A stretch of 64,000 nucleotides of DNA, taken from assembly GCA_030373145.1 (NCBI GenBank), contig JAUCZK010000001.1, positions 393,165-457,164 of the forward strand, in the 5' to 3' direction. This document shows positions 1 through 9,468 of the stretch, piece after piece. A program made the position numbers and the translations under genes. Source of the DNA: Cyanobium sp. CZS48M. GTDB lineage: Bacteria; Cyanobacteriota; Cyanobacteriia; PCC-6307; Cyanobiaceae. Positions within the stretch are counted from its first letter, which is position 1, and each line of letters opens with the position of its first letter. A model generated the notes under the pieces. That model ran no database searches. It was given only the letters and a program-made list of their open reading frames with translations, and was not told the DNA's origin.

Positions 1-910
1 CGTGATACGTGCGCATCTGCAGCTCCGCCAGCAGCCCGAAGCAGAACAGCTGGATTCCGGCCACGATCGCCAGCACCGCCACCATCAGCAGGGGGCGGGT
101 GCCCACGTCGGCATTGAAGAGAATCTTCTCCCCCAGCAGGATCAGGCTCAGCACCAGGCCGATCGCCAGGCAGGCCAGGCCTCCGAAGCCGAACACGTGC
201 ATCGGCCGGGTGAGGAAGCGCTTCATGAACCAGACCGTGAGCAGATCCATCAGCACCCGGAAGGTGCGATCGATGCCGTATTTGCTCTCGCCGAACCGCC
301 GGGGGTGGTGATTCACCTTCACCTCGGTGATGCGCGCTCCTTCGATGAAGGCCAGCGCCGGCAGGAAGCGGTGCAGCTCGCCGTAGAGGTTCATGTCCGC
401 CACCACCTCGCGGCGGTAGGCCTTGAGGGAGCAGCCGTAATCGTGCAGGCGCACCCCGGTGACCCGGGCGATCAGGCGATTGGCGATCTTGGAGGGAAGC
501 AGGCGCTTGATGGCCGCATCCTGGCGCTGGTGACGCCAGCCGCTCACCAGGTCGTAGCCCTGCTCAAGCCGGTCCAGCAGCAGGGGAATGTCGGCGGGAT
601 CGTTCTGGAGGTCGCCATCGAGGGTGACGATCACGGCCCCGTGGCTGGCATCAAAACCGGCGGCCATCGCCGCGGTCTGGCCGTAGTTGCGCCGCAGCAG
701 CACCGCCACCAGCTCTGGTGTCGCTGCGGCCAGCTCCCCCAGTCGGGCGGCGGTGCCGTCGCTGGAGCCGTCGTCCACCAGCACCAGCTCGAAGCGGCGG
801 CCCAGGGGCCTGAGGCTGGCGAGCACCTGCTCCACCAGCGGACCGACGCTCTCCTCCTCGTTGAACAGGGGAATCACGACCGAGAGCTCTGGGCCGTGCG
901 ACGCGGTCAT
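1..910 (-). CDS. Family 2 glycosyltransferase, DPM1/GtrB-like (3' end cut by window)
   Basis: Reading the minus strand from the ATG at 910 gives a GT-A fold glycosyltransferase that would move a sugar from a nucleotide donor to a lipid carrier at the membrane. The N-terminus has the family signature SVVIPLFNEEESV, then VLVDDGSSDGT, then TLDGDLQNDP with the DxD-like metal site. The far end reads GIQLFCFGLLAELQMRTYH, the last hydrophobic segment and 'GE..R.Y' tail seen in GtrB/ArnC-type enzymes, so only a few residues are missing. About 303 codons are present without a stop. The substrate cannot be told from sequence. It is on the same strand as the NlpC/P60 gene, 63 bp downstream of it. Confidence 0.88.
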   Translation of the reverse strand, partial: MTASHGPELSVVIPLFNEEESVGPLVEQVLASLRPLGRRFELVLVDDGSSDGTAARLGELAAATPELVAVLLRRNYGQTAAMAAGFDASHGAVIVTLDGDLQNDPADIPLLLDRLEQGYDLVSGWRHQRQDAAIKRLLPSKIANRLIARVTGVRLHDYGCSLKAYRREVVADMNLYGELHRFLPALAFIEGARITEVKVNHHPRRFGESKYGIDRTFRVLMDLLTVWFMKRFLTRPMHVFGFGGLACLAIGLVLSLILLGEKILFNADVGTRPLLMVAVLAIVAGIQLFCFGLLAELQMRTYH

Positions 911-973
911 GGCGGCGGGGCTGCATCGATGCTGCAACCTACGGGAGCCCGGGCTCGGGCCCGGCTGGCGCCG

Positions 974-1705
974 TCAGGTCAGGGTTGTTCCGTCATGGCA
1001 ACGGTGCACCCGTCCGGCGCCGCGCAGTTCACCGCGGTAGTGGCATGACACGGGGTGGTCGGCCTCGGGGCTGAGCTGGTCGATGCCGAGGCCATCACGG
1101 CCATGCTCTCGGCCGGAGCTGTGCAGGTAGCGGCCGCCGCCCAGGTACAGCCCCACATGGCTGCAGCGCTGGGGGCGACCGAAGAAGATCAGATCCCCCG
1201 GCCGCAGCAGCGCGAAAACCCCCGGCCGCGCCGCCACCGGCTGACAGAAGCGCTCCTGCTGGTAGGCGTCACGGGGGATCCAGATCCCGGCGCTGGCGAA
1301 GGCGCTCTGCACAAAGCCCGAGCAGTCGTAGTCGGGGCCGAGGCTGCCGCCCCAGAGGTAATGGTTGGGCTGCTGCCGGGCCCGCTCGCCAAAGGCCAGC
1401 ACCTGCGGCAGGAGCTTGTGGATGCGGCTCGCCCCCACGGGCAGGGGGCGGCTGGGCGGGGCGGGGATGGCCCGCTCCAGCAGCTCGCTGATCTCCAGCC
1501 AGCAGGGGTAGCCATCCTCCAGCAGGCGGACCCGCAGCCGGCTGCCCTGGCGCTGGTCGAGCAGTTGCAGCCCGCGGCCACGGCGGGCCTGGGTGGCCAG
1601 CCCCGGACCGCTGGAGCGGGCGTGACCGTTGATGTCGGCGATCAGGCGCCAGCAGCGGCCCGGCGCCAGCCCATCGGCGCTCATCCCGCTTCCTACGCTC
1701 TCCAT
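974..1705 (-). CDS. NlpC/P60 family cysteine peptidase (peptidoglycan hydrolase)
   Basis: The C-terminal half carries the NlpC/P60 catalytic triad pattern: the nucleophile in YDCSGFVQSAF, a His in CSHVGLYLGGG and a polar third residue in YLHSSG. Such enzymes cut the stem peptide of peptidoglycan, often between D-Glu and the diamino acid. The N-terminal 100 residues (RCWRLIADINGHARS... and GSRLRVRLLEDGYPCWLE) look like an SH3-type wall-binding domain, as in cyanobacterial two-domain NlpC/P60 enzymes. There is no clear signal peptide. The start at 1705 (MESVG) or the inner Met at 1684 are both possible. It is divergent from the beta-lactamase-fold gene only 17 bp away, so the two promoters must overlap the coding ends. 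Confidence 0.9.
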   Translation of the reverse strand: MESVGSGMSADGLAPGRCWRLIADINGHARSSGPGLATQARRGRGLQLLDQRQGSRLRVRLLEDGYPCWLEISELLERAIPAPPSRPLPVGASRIHKLLPQVLAFGERARQQPNHYLWGGSLGPDYDCSGFVQSAFASAGIWIPRDAYQQERFCQPVAARPGVFALLRPGDLIFFGRPQRCSHVGLYLGGGRYLHSSGREHGRDGLGIDQLSPEADHPVSCHYRGELRGAGRVHRCHDGTTLT

Positions 1706-1722
1706 GGCAAACGGCGGTACCG

Positions 1723-2655
1723 ATGGCGTTCTACAGCCCCGATGCGGCGATGGGAGCGATGCTCGAGGATCAGCTTCGGGCCCTGGAGCTCCAGGGGCGC
1801 CCCGGCCTTGGCTCCCAGGTCTCGATCACCTGGTTGCGTTACCCCCGCAGCCTGATCGGTGCGGCAGAGGCCAGTGAATCGCCCAGGGATTGGCCGGAGC
1901 CAGTGGCGGGGGCCGCCTGGGCCGGCTCCAGGCCCCGCTATCCGGCCAGTGTGGTCAAGCTGTTCTATCTGGCGGCCACCGAAGCCTGGCTGCAGCGCCA
2001 GTTGCTCGAAGACGGCGCCGAGCTGCGCCGGGCGATGGCCGACATGATCCGCGACTCCAGCAACGACGCCACCGCCGTGCTGGTGGACTGGCTCACGGGC
2101 ACCACCAGTGGCCCCGACTTGCCCGAGCGGCCGCTGCTGGCCTGGATCGAGGGCCGTCAACTGGTGAACCAGTGGTATGCCGCCCTGGGCTGGAGCGAGT
2201 TCGAGGGCTGCAACGTCTGCCAGAAAACCTGGGGGGATGGCCCCTACGGACGGGAGCGGCAGTTCTACGGGCCAAAGCTGGAGAACCGCAACCGGCTCAG
2301 CACCGATGCCACTGCCCGGTTGCTGCACGGGATCATGGCCGGCGCTCTGGTGTCGCCGCCCGCCTGTGCCCGCATGCGCGAGCTGCTGAGCCGCTCCCTC
2401 GATTCCGAGCTGCGGGCCGCGGATCCGGAGAACCAGGTGGATGGGTTCATCGGCGCTGGCCTGCCCGCCGCGGCCCGGATGTGGAGCAAGGCCGGCTGGA
2501 TGAGCCAGGCCCGCCACGACGCGGCCTATGTGGAGATCCCAGACCGTGCGCCCTTCCTGCTGGTGATCTTCAGCGAAGGAGCCGAGCGTGCCGCTGATGA
2601 GCAACTGCTGCCCGAACTGAGCCGGCGGCTCAGCGGCGCCAGTGAGGCGAGCTGA
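1723..2655 (+). CDS. Serine hydrolase of the class A beta-lactamase fold
   Basis: A 310-residue protein with a serine beta-lactamase/transpeptidase motif set: S-x-x-K at residues 76-79 (PASVVKL), an SxN-like motif at 112-115 (SSND) and a KTG-like strand near residue 255 (WSKAGWM). The third motif is Lys-Ala-Gly instead of Lys-Thr-Gly, so true beta-lactam hydrolysis is doubtful; a peptidoglycan carboxypeptidase or other amidase/esterase role is more likely. No signal peptide is visible. It lies back to back with the NlpC/P60 gene, which supports a wall-related role. Substrate is unknown. Confidence 0.82.
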   Translation: MAFYSPDAAMGAMLEDQLRALELQGRPGLGSQVSITWLRYPRSLIGAAEASESPRDWPEPVAGAAWAGSRPRYPASVVKLFYLAATEAWLQRQLLEDGAELRRAMADMIRDSSNDATAVLVDWLTGTTSGPDLPERPLLAWIEGRQLVNQWYAALGWSEFEGCNVCQKTWGDGPYGRERQFYGPKLENRNRLSTDATARLLHGIMAGALVSPPACARMRELLSRSLDSELRAADPENQVDGFIGAGLPAAARMWSKAGWMSQARHDAAYVEIPDRAPFLLVIFSEGAERAADEQLLPELSRRLSGASEAS

Positions 2656-2686
2656 GGAGCCGCGCTCTGGAGCCAGGGTCTTGGAA

Positions 2687-2775
2687 CGGAGAGGGAGGGA
2701 TTCGAACCCTCGACAGAAGTTGCCTCCTGTAACTCCTTAGCAGGGAGCCGCTTTCAACCACTCAGCCACCTCTCC
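2687..2775 (-). tRNA. tRNA-Ser (GCU anticodon)
   Basis: The minus strand folds into a class II tRNA of 89 nt. Acceptor arms GGAGAGG and CCTCTCC pair, the D-arm contains GGCTGAGTGG, the anticodon loop CTGCTAA gives anticodon GCT, there is a long variable arm, and the T-arm GGTTCGAATCC is canonical. The discriminator base is G, as expected for serine. CCA is not encoded. It sits between the serine hydrolase gene and alr. Confidence 0.97.
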
Positions 2776-2793
2776 AGGGGCGATGAGAGCTTA

Positions 2794-4041
2794 TCAGCGA
2801 TCGCGCTCCCCTTCGCCGAGACTGAGGCGGGGCAGGCGGTGCTTGAAGCCGCAGAGGATTTCCCAGGGGATGGTGCCACTGGCCTGAGCCCAGTCCTGGG
2901 GACCGATGCGCTCGCCGTCGTCGTCGCCCAGCAGGGTGACCACCGAGCCCACCTCCAGCTCGGGAGCTTCGGTGGCATCGACCAGGAACTGATCCATCGT
3001 GATCGCCCCCACCTGGGCCAGCCGGCGTCCCGCGAAGAGCACCTCCAGCTGGTTGCTGAGCAGCCTGGGCACCCCATCGGCGTAGCCGATCGTGACCACC
3101 GCCAGCCGACTCGGGCGCCGGGTGGTGTAGCGGTGGCCGTAGCTCACCCCCACCCCGGCCGGCACCTCGCGGATCAGGCAGACCCTCGCCCGCACGCTCA
3201 TGGCGGGCCGCAGCGGCACCGTCTGGCTGAGGTGTTCGGCGGGCGCCTGGCCGTAGAGCGCCAGGCCCACCCGCACCAGGTCGTAATGGAGCTGGCGGCA
3301 CCGCAGGGTGCCGGCGGAATTGGCCAGATGGCGCACGCCGGTGGCCAGCCCCAGCTCGCCGGCGCCGCGCAGCACACTCTCAAAACGCTTTTGCTGGAGA
3401 GCGGTCAGCCCCCCCCCTCCCGGGTCGGGAGCATCGGCATCGGCCAGGTGGGAGTAGATCCCCGCCAGCCGCACCGCATCAAGGCCCAGCAGCGCCTGCA
3501 GCAGCCTCACCCCATCGCCCCAGTCCACCCCCAGCCGGGCCATGCCGGTGTCGAGCTTGAGGTGCAGGGCCATGGAGCGGCCGCTGCCACTGGCCAGGTT
3601 CTGGCAGAGCAGGGCCTCGCGCATGCCGCTGATGGTGGGCATGAGCTCCCACTCCAGGCAGCTGCGCAGTTCATCCGGCTGGATCAGGTTCCCCATCACC
3701 AGCACCGGCGCCACCAGGCCTGCCTGACGCAACTCGATGCCTTCCTGCAGGGTGGCGACCCCCAGGGAGGTGGCGCCGCCAGAGAGTGCAGCGCGAGCCA
3801 CCGGGGCGGCGCCGTGGCCGTAGCCATCGGCCTTGACCACCGCCATCAGCGACGAACCCGGAGCCAGCCAGCGGCCCAGGGCCCTGGCGTTGTGCGCGAT
3901 GGCGGCCTCATCCACCTCTACCCAGGCCCGCTGGCGCGGATGCAGACCGGGTGCCGCCAACCGCTGGGGATCCTCAACAGAGCGTTGGGGGATGGGCTGG
4001 GGCATCGGTGCCATTTCAGGCGGACAGCGCGGCAGGGGCAC
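2794..4041 (-). CDS. alr: Alanine racemase
   Basis: A PLP-dependent racemase making D-alanine for peptidoglycan. The PLP-binding lysine lies in AVVKADGYGHG (Lys70 counted from this start), followed by the barrel motifs LHLKLDTGMARLG and the R-V-G-L-x-L-Y-G segment. The second catalytic tyrosine is in VSYGHRYTT in the C-terminal beta domain, and MDQ follows. At about 415 residues it is slightly long for the family; the GTG used here adds ten residues ahead of an ATG at 4011, which may be the real start. It is divergent from the HNH gene by about 100 bp. Confidence 0.95.
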   Translation of the reverse strand: MPLPRCPPEMAPMPQPIPQRSVEDPQRLAAPGLHPRQRAWVEVDEAAIAHNARALGRWLAPGSSLMAVVKADGYGHGAAPVARAALSGGATSLGVATLQEGIELRQAGLVAPVLVMGNLIQPDELRSCLEWELMPTISGMREALLCQNLASGSGRSMALHLKLDTGMARLGVDWGDGVRLLQALLGLDAVRLAGIYSHLADADAPDPGGGGLTALQQKRFESVLRGAGELGLATGVRHLANSAGTLRCRQLHYDLVRVGLALYGQAPAEHLSQTVPLRPAMSVRARVCLIREVPAGVGVSYGHRYTTRRPSRLAVVTIGYADGVPRLLSNQLEVLFAGRRLAQVGAITMDQFLVDATEAPELEVGSVVTLLGDDDGERIGPQDWAQASGTIPWEILCGFKHRLPRLSLGEGERDR

Positions 4042-4141
4042 TCTGATGTGAACCGTGAGTCCAATCTCATGCCTGATGGTTCAGACCCATTAGCATGTCG
4101 GCCATCTGGGGATCTGGCACCCCTTTCGTGGACCATGCGCC

Positions 4142-4639
4142 GTGAGCCAGGTTCTGGTCCTGAATGCGTCCTATGAGCCTTTGAACATCACCAGCTGGCG
4201 TCGGGCCACGGTGATGCTGCTCAAGGGCAAGGCCGAGGGTCTCGAGCACGACCCGAAGCATCCCATCCGTGGCGAGATGCTGCTGCCGTCGGTGATCCGC
4301 CTGCGCCAGTTCGTGCGTGTGCCCTTCAAGCAGCTGCCTCTGACCCGCCGGAACGTGTTCCAGCGCGACAGCCACAGCTGCCAGTACTGCGGCTATCAGG
4401 GAGAGCAACTCTCGATCGACCACGTGATCCCCCGCAGCCGCGGCGGGACCGACACCTGGGAGAACGTCACCACCGCCTGCCTGCGCTGCAATGTACGCAA
4501 GGGCAGCCGCACCCCCCGGGAAGCGGCCATGCCCCTGGCCCGGGTGCCGCGGCGGCCGGTGAGCACCCTCTACTTCGAGGCCACCCGCCACATCCGCTCC
4601 GGTCGCCAGGAGTGGGCCAAGTACGTGATCGGGGCCTAG
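4142..4639 (+). CDS. HNH endonuclease family protein, conserved in cyanobacteria
   Basis: A 165-residue protein starting with GTG and VLVLNASYEPLNITSWRRA, the typical opening of the cyanobacterial HNH protein family. The HNH core is complete: CQYCG and CLRC supply a zinc-binding Cys4 site around residues 81-84 and 119-122, and IDHVIPRSRGG plus WENVTTAC carry the catalytic His and Asn. Proteins of this family are chromosomal and are not linked to a restriction methylase here. The cellular role is not established; DNA repair or nicking is possible. It converges on prfA with a 9-bp gap. Confidence 0.9.
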   Translation: MSQVLVLNASYEPLNITSWRRATVMLLKGKAEGLEHDPKHPIRGEMLLPSVIRLRQFVRVPFKQLPLTRRNVFQRDSHSCQYCGYQGEQLSIDHVIPRSRGGTDTWENVTTACLRCNVRKGSRTPREAAMPLARVPRRPVSTLYFEATRHIRSGRQEWAKYVIGA

Positions 4640-4648
4640 GGTCTCGGC

Positions 4649-5746
4649 CTAGGACACGCCCTCGGCCACCAACTGCTCCATCAGGGCCCTCTGTTCCGCC
4701 GCCACGCAGGCGCCAATCACTTCGGCCAGCTGTCCCTGCAGCACCGGCTCCAGGGCGAAGTTGCGCCCCAGCCGGTGGTCGGTGACCCGGTTGTCCTTGG
4801 CGTTGTAGGTGCGGATCTTCTCGCTGCGCTCACCGCTGCCCACCTGGGCACGGCGGGCGGAACTCTCGGCGGCGGCGGCCTCCGCCAGCTGCCGCTCCAG
4901 CAGCTTGGCCCGCAGGATTTCTAGGGCCCGCTCCCGGTTCTGCAGCTGCGAGCGTTCCTGGGTACAGAACACCCGGATACCCGTTGGTTTGTGCAGCAGA
5001 TCCACCGCCGTTTCCACCTTGTTGACGTTCTGCCCACCGGCGCCGCCGGAGCGGGCCGTGCTGATGTCGAGATCAGCGGGATCGAGCTGGACCTCCACCG
5101 GATCGGCCTCGGGCATCACCGCCACCGTGGCGGTGGAGGTGTGCACCCGGCCCTGGGACTCGGTGGCGGGCACCCGCTGGATCCGGTGCACGCCGGCCTC
5201 GTACTTGAGCTGGCTGTAGACGCCATCGCCGCGGATGGCCAGGATCAGCTCCTTGAAGCCTCCCAGGTCGGATTCCGAGGCGCTCAGGGGCTGCACGCTC
5301 CAGCCCACGCTCTGGGCGAAGCGTTCGTACATCCGGGCCAGATCGCCTGCCCAGAGAGCTGCTTCATCGCCGCCGGTGCCGGCGCGAATCTCCAGCATCA
5401 CGCTGCGTTCATCGCGGGGATCACTGGGGAGCAGGGCGAGGGTGAGTTGCTGCTCGAGCGCGTCAACCTGGCCCGAGAGCTGCCTGAGTTCCTCCTGGAT
5501 CAGGGCCTCCATCTCCAGATCACCCTTGCTCTGGCGAGCCAGTTGCTGGGCGTCCTGCCGCTGCCGCTCCAGGTTCTGCCAGTGGCTGAGCCCCGTGGAC
5601 AACGGCTCCAGCCGGGCCCGCTCCTTGGAGAGGCGACGCAATTCGCTGGGGTCGGCCGCCACAGCGGGATCGGCCAGCTGCCGTTCGAGCATGTGGAATG
5701 TGCGATCGGCGGCTTCGAGGCGCTCACGCAGCAGGGCTGGATCCAT
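4649..5746 (-). CDS. prfA: Peptide chain release factor 1
   Basis: Class I release factor that reads UAA and UAG and triggers peptidyl-tRNA hydrolysis. The peptidyl-transferase motif GGQ is in [16 protein letters not shown], in the middle of a 365-residue protein of normal length. The flanking segment [21 protein letters not shown] is highly conserved in RF1. It is the last gene of the ribosomal supercluster. A hairpin 24 nt upstream of its ATG separates it from rpmE. Confidence 0.97.
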   Translation of the reverse strand: MDPALLRERLEAADRTFHMLERQLADPAVAADPSELRRLSKERARLEPLSTGLSHWQNLERQRQDAQQLARQSKGDLEMEALIQEELRQLSGQVDALEQQLTLALLPSDPRDERSVMLEIRAGTGGDEAALWAGDLARMYERFAQSVGWSVQPLSASESDLGGFKELILAIRGDGVYSQLKYEAGVHRIQRVPATESQGRVHTSTATVAVMPEADPVEVQLDPADLDISTARSGGAGGQNVNKVETAVDLLHKPTGIRVFCTQERSQLQNRERALEILRAKLLERQLAEAAAAESSARRAQVGSGERSEKIRTYNAKDNRVTDHRLGRNFALEPVLQGQLAEVIGACVAAEQRALMEQLVAEGVS

Positions 5747-5769
5747 GGGGGCGGAAGAGCAGACAGCAC

Positions 5770-5796
5770 AAAGCCGGACACCCGTGGGCGTCCGGC
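5770..5796 (-). terminator. Putative terminator/attenuator between rpmE and prfA
   Basis: On the minus strand after the rpmE stop, GCCGGAC (5790-5796) pairs with GTCCGGC (5773-5779), with an inner CCC/GGG pairing, followed by TTTGTGCTGT. The stem is strong but the T tract is short and broken, so partial termination is more likely than complete stop. Confidence 0.55.
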
Positions 5797-5818
5797 CTGA
5801 GGAACAAAGCAGAGGAGA

Positions 5819-6112
5819 TCAGGCCTGGGCCTGAACTTCGGTGCTGGTCTCTTCGCTGCTGGCCTCAGCGCTGGGCTTGGTGGTGGCACTGTCGGCCGTT
5901 CCCATGCTGCCCATGCCGTACTTGCGCATGAAGCGATCCACACGGCCCTCGGTGTCGAGGATCTTCTGGGTACCGGTGTAGAAGGGGTGGTTGCCACTCC
6001 ACACGTCCACGTGCAGTTCGGGCTGGGTGGAGCCGGTGGTCATCACCACCTCTCCGTTGCAGATCACCTTGGCTTCGGGATACCAGGTGGGATGGATGTC
6101 GGCCTTGGGCAT
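5819..6112 (-). CDS. rpmE: 50S ribosomal protein L31
   Basis: A 97-residue L31 beginning MPKADIHPTWYPEAKVICNG with the WSGNHPFYTG segment. Only one cysteine is visible, so it is the zinc-independent type and lacks the CxxC pair of the zinc form. After the conserved core (about residue 70) there is a low-complexity Ser/Thr/Glu/Ala tail of about 25 residues. Gene order rplM-rpsI-rpmE-prfA is the usual cyanobacterial one. Confidence 0.96.
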   Translation of the reverse strand: MPKADIHPTWYPEAKVICNGEVVMTTGSTQPELHVDVWSGNHPFYTGTQKILDTEGRVDRFMRKYGMGSMGTADSATTKPSAEASSEETSTEVQAQA

Positions 6113-6144
6113 GGCTGGAATGGGCTGAATACGGAGGGTAAGGA

Positions 6145-6552
6145 TCAGCGCTTGGAGAACTGGGGCGCTTTACGGGCTTTCTTGAGGCCGTACTTGCGAC
6201 GTTCCTTGGCCCGGGGATCACGGCTGAGGTGGCCTTCGGTCTTGAGTGGCTTGCGGTTGTCCGGCGACAGCTCACAGAGGGCGCGGGCCGCACCCTGCTT
6301 GATGGCATCCGCCTGACCGGTGAGACCGCCGCCTTTGACGTTCACCAGCAGGTCGTACTCGGCGGAGAGCCCCAGGGTGTCAAGGGGTGCCTTCACCGCG
6401 CTCAGGTAGCTGGGGTTGTAGTTGAGGTAGTTGTCGCCGGGGCGGCCATTGATGGTGATCGAGCCGGTGCCGGGAACGACACGCACACGGGCGACGGCCG
6501 TTTTACGGCGACCTGTTCCCCAGTAGACGACGCGGTTGGAAGCGGTGCTCAT
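6145..6552 (-). CDS. rpsI: 30S ribosomal protein S9
   Basis: A 135-residue S9 with the family opening [19 protein letters not shown] and the terminal basic tail [11 protein letters not shown], which reaches the P-site tRNA. The ATG overlaps the rplM stop by 4 nt (ATGA), a sign of translational coupling in the rplM-rpsI pair. Confidence 0.97.
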   Translation of the reverse strand: MSTASNRVVYWGTGRRKTAVARVRVVPGTGSITINGRPGDNYLNYNPSYLSAVKAPLDTLGLSAEYDLLVNVKGGGLTGQADAIKQGAARALCELSPDNRKPLKTEGHLSRDPRAKERRKYGLKKARKAPQFSKR

Positions 6553-7001
6553 TGTGCGGAGGCGGAAGGATCGAGGGCCAGAACCTGGGGTTGCTGGGCG
6601 GTGTGGGGATGCTCGGCACCCTTGTACACCTTCAGCTTGCGGAACAACTGACGGCCGAGGGCGTTGTGGGGAAGCATGCCTTTGATCGCCTTCTCGACGA
6701 TCCGCTCGGGCAGGCGAGCCTGCAGGGCCTCGAAGGTTTCCGTCTTCATGCCACCGGGCCGGCCGGAGTGACGGCGGTAGATCTTCTGGCTGGCCTTGTT
6801 GCCGCTGATGCGGATCTTGTCGGCGTTGATGATGACCACAAAGTCACCGGTGTCCAGATGGGGCGTGAAGGTGGGCTTGTTCTTGCCCCGCAGCACACTG
6901 GCCACCTCGCTGGCCAGGCGGCCGAGGGTCTGATTCTCGGCGTCCACCAGAAACCACTGGCGGTCGAGGGAATCGAGGGAGGGAACGGAGGTCTTGTTCA
7001 T
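6549..7001 (-). CDS. rplM: 50S ribosomal protein L13
   Basis: A 150-residue L13. I place the start at the ATG at 7001 ([21 protein letters not shown]) because upstream in-frame sequence has no L13 similarity and runs back to truA. Motifs include [26 protein letters not shown] and [12 protein letters not shown]. It lies 113 bp downstream of truA and overlaps rpsI by 4 nt. Confidence 0.97.
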   Translation of the reverse strand: MNKTSVPSLDSLDRQWFLVDAENQTLGRLASEVASVLRGKNKPTFTPHLDTGDFVVIINADKIRISGNKASQKIYRRHSGRPGGMKTETFEALQARLPERIVEKAIKGMLPHNALGRQLFRKLKVYKGAEHPHTAQQPQVLALDPSASAQ

Positions 7002-7114
7002 CGCACCGGCGGGCCGGATCGGAGTAAGGCACCATCCCGGAGGATGGGGCTGGACATGGGGCGGAGAGCCGCGTCGTTGGGAGACCCCAATGGCACGGCG
7101 CGCAATCCCTGAGC

Positions 7115-8065
7115 CTAACCCTTGACCCATGGGCCCGTTTCGGGCCCATGACTGGATGGAAGATCCAGAGGGGAACACGCCCTGAAGCTGGTGGACAGCG
7201 CAGGCGGGCTCAGGGAAGGGCGCTCAGGCGAGTCCTGGCATTCCAGCCAGTGCCGCGGTTGGCCATCGTACCAGGCAGACAGCGGGAAAGGAGACGAGGG
7301 ATAGCCCACCCGCAGCAGGCAGAGGCCATGGGCCGGGGCTGCTTCCTTCACCTCCGAGCGGGCCCGCTGGCGCCAGCGCCTCTCAAAGCCGGCCCGGCTC
7401 AGCTGGCCCTCCCCCACCGCCACCAGCTGACCCATGATCAGGCGTACCATGCCATAGAGAAAGCCGCTGGCCTGGATTTCGGCCACCACCAGGTCGCCGT
7501 GGCGCTCCAGGCTCACCGCTTGCACGGTGGTGCGGGCATGGGGGCGACGGCTGCCGGCCCGCTGGAAGGCGCTGAAATCATGGAAGCCCAGCAATCCGCG
7601 CAGGGCCGCCGCCATGGCGCGCTCATCAAGGTGCTGCCGGTAGCGGTGCCAGCTCCAGGGGGCGAGAAACAGATTGGGTCTGCGGCCGTTGTAGAGCGTG
7701 TAGCGGTAACGGCGGTAGCTGGCGGAGAAGCAGGCGTGCCAGCTGGAGGGCACGGCGGCAGCGGCTCTGACCCGGATTGAGGCCGGCAGGTGGCCATTGA
7801 GGGCCGCTGCCCAGCGCTGGGCTGGAATCGGCCCGCTGGCCTCGAAATGCACCACCTGACCCGCCGCGTGGACCCCGCTGTCGGTGCGACCGGCGGCCAG
7901 GGCCTTGGCGGGGCGGTAGGGATCGAGCCTGGCCAGGGCCCCCTCAAGGGTCTCCTGCACGCTGGCCTGGTGGGGCTGGCGCTGCCAACCACAAAATGAA
8001 GAACCCTCGTACTGCAGGCAGAGGGCGATCCGTTGGATCGATCTCTGCTCTGAGCACGAGGGCAA
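7115..8065 (-). CDS. truA: tRNA pseudouridine(38-40) synthase
   Basis: Makes pseudouridine at positions 38-40 of the tRNA anticodon arm. The catalytic aspartate is in [11 protein letters not shown], and RYRYTLYN and [14 protein letters not shown] are further TruA motifs. The 316-residue length exceeds the usual 250-280 because of a C-terminal extension of about 40 residues rich in Ser and Pro. The DNA of the last residues before the stop forms a perfect hairpin (listed separately). It is in the rplQ-truA-rplM order common in bacteria. Confidence 0.96.
   Translation of the reverse strand: MPSCSEQRSIQRIALCLQYEGSSFCGWQRQPHQASVQETLEGALARLDPYRPAKALAAGRTDSGVHAAGQVVHFEASGPIPAQRWAAALNGHLPASIRVRAAAAVPSSWHACFSASYRRYRYTLYNGRRPNLFLAPWSWHRYRQHLDERAMAAALRGLLGFHDFSAFQRAGSRRPHARTTVQAVSLERHGDLVVAEIQASGFLYGMVRLIMGQLVAVGEGQLSRAGFERRWRQRARSEVKEAAPAHGLCLLRVGYPSSPFPLSAWYDGQPRHWLECQDSPERPSLSPPALSTSFRACSPLDLPSSHGPETGPWVKG
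7128..7150. repeat. Perfect 10-bp inverted repeat inside the 3' end of truA
   Basis: Arms 7128-7137 (catgggcccg) and 7141-7150 (cgggcccatg) are exact reverse complements around a TTT loop. On the truA sense strand it encodes the residues HGPETGPW just before the stop. No T tract follows on either strand, so it is a stable RNA hairpin without a classical terminator tail. Confidence 0.85.
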
Positions 8066-8085
8066 GGTGGGGTCGGCGTTGGGCG

Positions 8086-8436
8086 TCAGACCAGCTCGAT
8101 GATGGCCATCTCGGCGTTGTCACCGCGACGGGGGACGGTGCGGATGATGCGGGTGTAACCGCCGTTCCGCTCGCCGTAGCGCTCCTGGGCTTTGTCGAAC
8201 AGCGAGTGCACCAGCTGCTTGTCGAAGATGTAGCCGATGGCCCGACGGCGGGCGGCTAGGGTGCCCTCCTTGGCGAGGGTGATCATCCGCTCGGCCTCGT
8301 TGCGCAGGGCCTTGGCGCGGGTTTTGGTGGTGGTGACTCGGCCTTCGCGGATCAACTGGGTGGTGAGTCCACGCAGAAGAGCCTTGCGTTGGTCGGCGGG
8401 TCGTCCGAGTAGGGGGACGCGGCACTGGTGTCGCAT
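8086..8436 (-). CDS. rplQ: 50S ribosomal protein L17
   Basis: A 116-residue L17 starting at the ATG at 8436 ([23 protein letters not shown]); the in-frame region upstream is Pro/Ser-rich and not part of the family. The ending [13 protein letters not shown] is diagnostic. It follows rpoA by 43 bp. Confidence 0.97.
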   Translation of the reverse strand: MRHQCRVPLLGRPADQRKALLRGLTTQLIREGRVTTTKTRAKALRNEAERMITLAKEGTLAARRRAIGYIFDKQLVHSLFDKAQERYGERNGGYTRIIRTVPRRGDNAEMAIIELV

Positions 8437-8479
8437 GGTTCCGGGGGATGGGAAGGGAAAGGGTGGGAAACGGTGCCGC

Positions 8480-9418
8480 TCAGGCGGTGGTGCGGCTCTG
8501 GGGCAGGGAGATGCCGATGCGCTCCAGCGCTTCAATCACCTCATCCGCTGATTTGGAGCCGAAGTTCTTGATCTCAAGGAGATCTTCGTAGCTGAAGCCC
8601 ATCAGGTCGGAGACCGAATTGACCTGGGCCCGCTTCAGGCAGTTGTAGGCCCGAACCGAGAGGTTCAGCTCCTCCAGGGGAATCTGGCTCTCAGCCGAGG
8701 GCTCGGGTTCCAGGCCCGGCTCCTCGACCATGGTCAGACTGGCCAGGGGCTGGAACAGCTGAATCAGCTGATTGGCGGCCTGGGCCATGGCGTCGTCGGG
8801 CGTGATCGAGCCGCTGGTGACGATCTCCAGGCGCAGGCGCTCACGGGCTGAACCGCCTTCACCGACGGCCGTTTCATCGACGGTGTAGTTGACCCGGCGC
8901 ACGGGCATGAACACCGCATCAATCTGGAGCAGATCGATGGCGCTGGTGTCTTCGTGGTGGCGGTCCACCGGCCGGTAGCCGACGCCCTTCTCCACATGGA
9001 CCTCCAGCTCCAGCGAGTGACCTTCGGCCACGGTGGCGATCGGGCGATCGAAATCGATCACCTGCACCTGGGACGAGAACTGCAGGTCGGCGGCGGTGAC
9101 GCTGGCGGGACCATTGACGATCAGCCGGCCGATCTCCAGGTCGCGGTTGCGGCTGTTGACGACCACTTCCTTGCAGTTCAGCAGGATGTCGAGGACGTCT
9201 TCGCGCACCCCGGGGATGGTGGCGTATTCGTGGTTGACACCGGAAATGCGCACCGCGGTGATGGCGCTGCCCTCCATGCCGCCCATCAGCACGCGCCGCA
9301 GGGCGTTGCCGAGGGTGATGGCCTGACCGCGGTCCAGGGGCCCGATCACGAACACACCGGTCTGGGAGCGGTCGTCAGCGATGTGATGCTCGACCCGATC
9401 GATCTGATACTGATGCAC
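8480..9418 (-). CDS. rpoA: DNA-directed RNA polymerase subunit alpha
   Basis: The alpha subunit nucleates core polymerase assembly (N-terminal domain: [26 protein letters not shown] segment) and contacts UP elements and activators (C-terminal domain: [28 protein letters not shown]). I choose the GTG at 9418 because the protein then opens [21 protein letters not shown], matching the usual cyanobacterial N-terminus. A longer frame to 9499 would overlap rpsK by about 30 bp and adds no conserved residues. The product is then 312 residues, normal for the family. Confidence 0.96.
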   Translation of the reverse strand: MHQYQIDRVEHHIADDRSQTGVFVIGPLDRGQAITLGNALRRVLMGGMEGSAITAVRISGVNHEYATIPGVREDVLDILLNCKEVVVNSRNRDLEIGRLIVNGPASVTAADLQFSSQVQVIDFDRPIATVAEGHSLELEVHVEKGVGYRPVDRHHEDTSAIDLLQIDAVFMPVRRVNYTVDETAVGEGGSARERLRLEIVTSGSITPDDAMAQAANQLIQLFQPLASLTMVEEPGLEPEPSAESQIPLEELNLSVRAYNCLKRAQVNSVSDLMGFSYEDLLEIKNFGSKSADEVIEALERIGISLPQSRTTA

Positions 9419-9468
9419 GGCCTGAAGGTGGTGAGGAGGAACGCCGAGAAGCGGCTGGAAACGAAGGC

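Noticed and set aside
2..1048. A long plus-strand reading frame opposite the glycosyltransferase
   Set aside because: High GC leaves the antisense frame open. It has no recognisable motif, is His/Gln/Ala-rich as antisense frames usually are, and the minus strand reads a clear glycosyltransferase.
2839..4176. A 445-codon plus-strand frame across alr
   Set aside because: It is antisense to alr with its PLP lysine motif, and has the low-complexity make-up of a shadow frame.
7128..7150. truA hairpin as an intrinsic terminator
   Set aside because: There is no T tract on either strand after the stem, and it lies within coding sequence.
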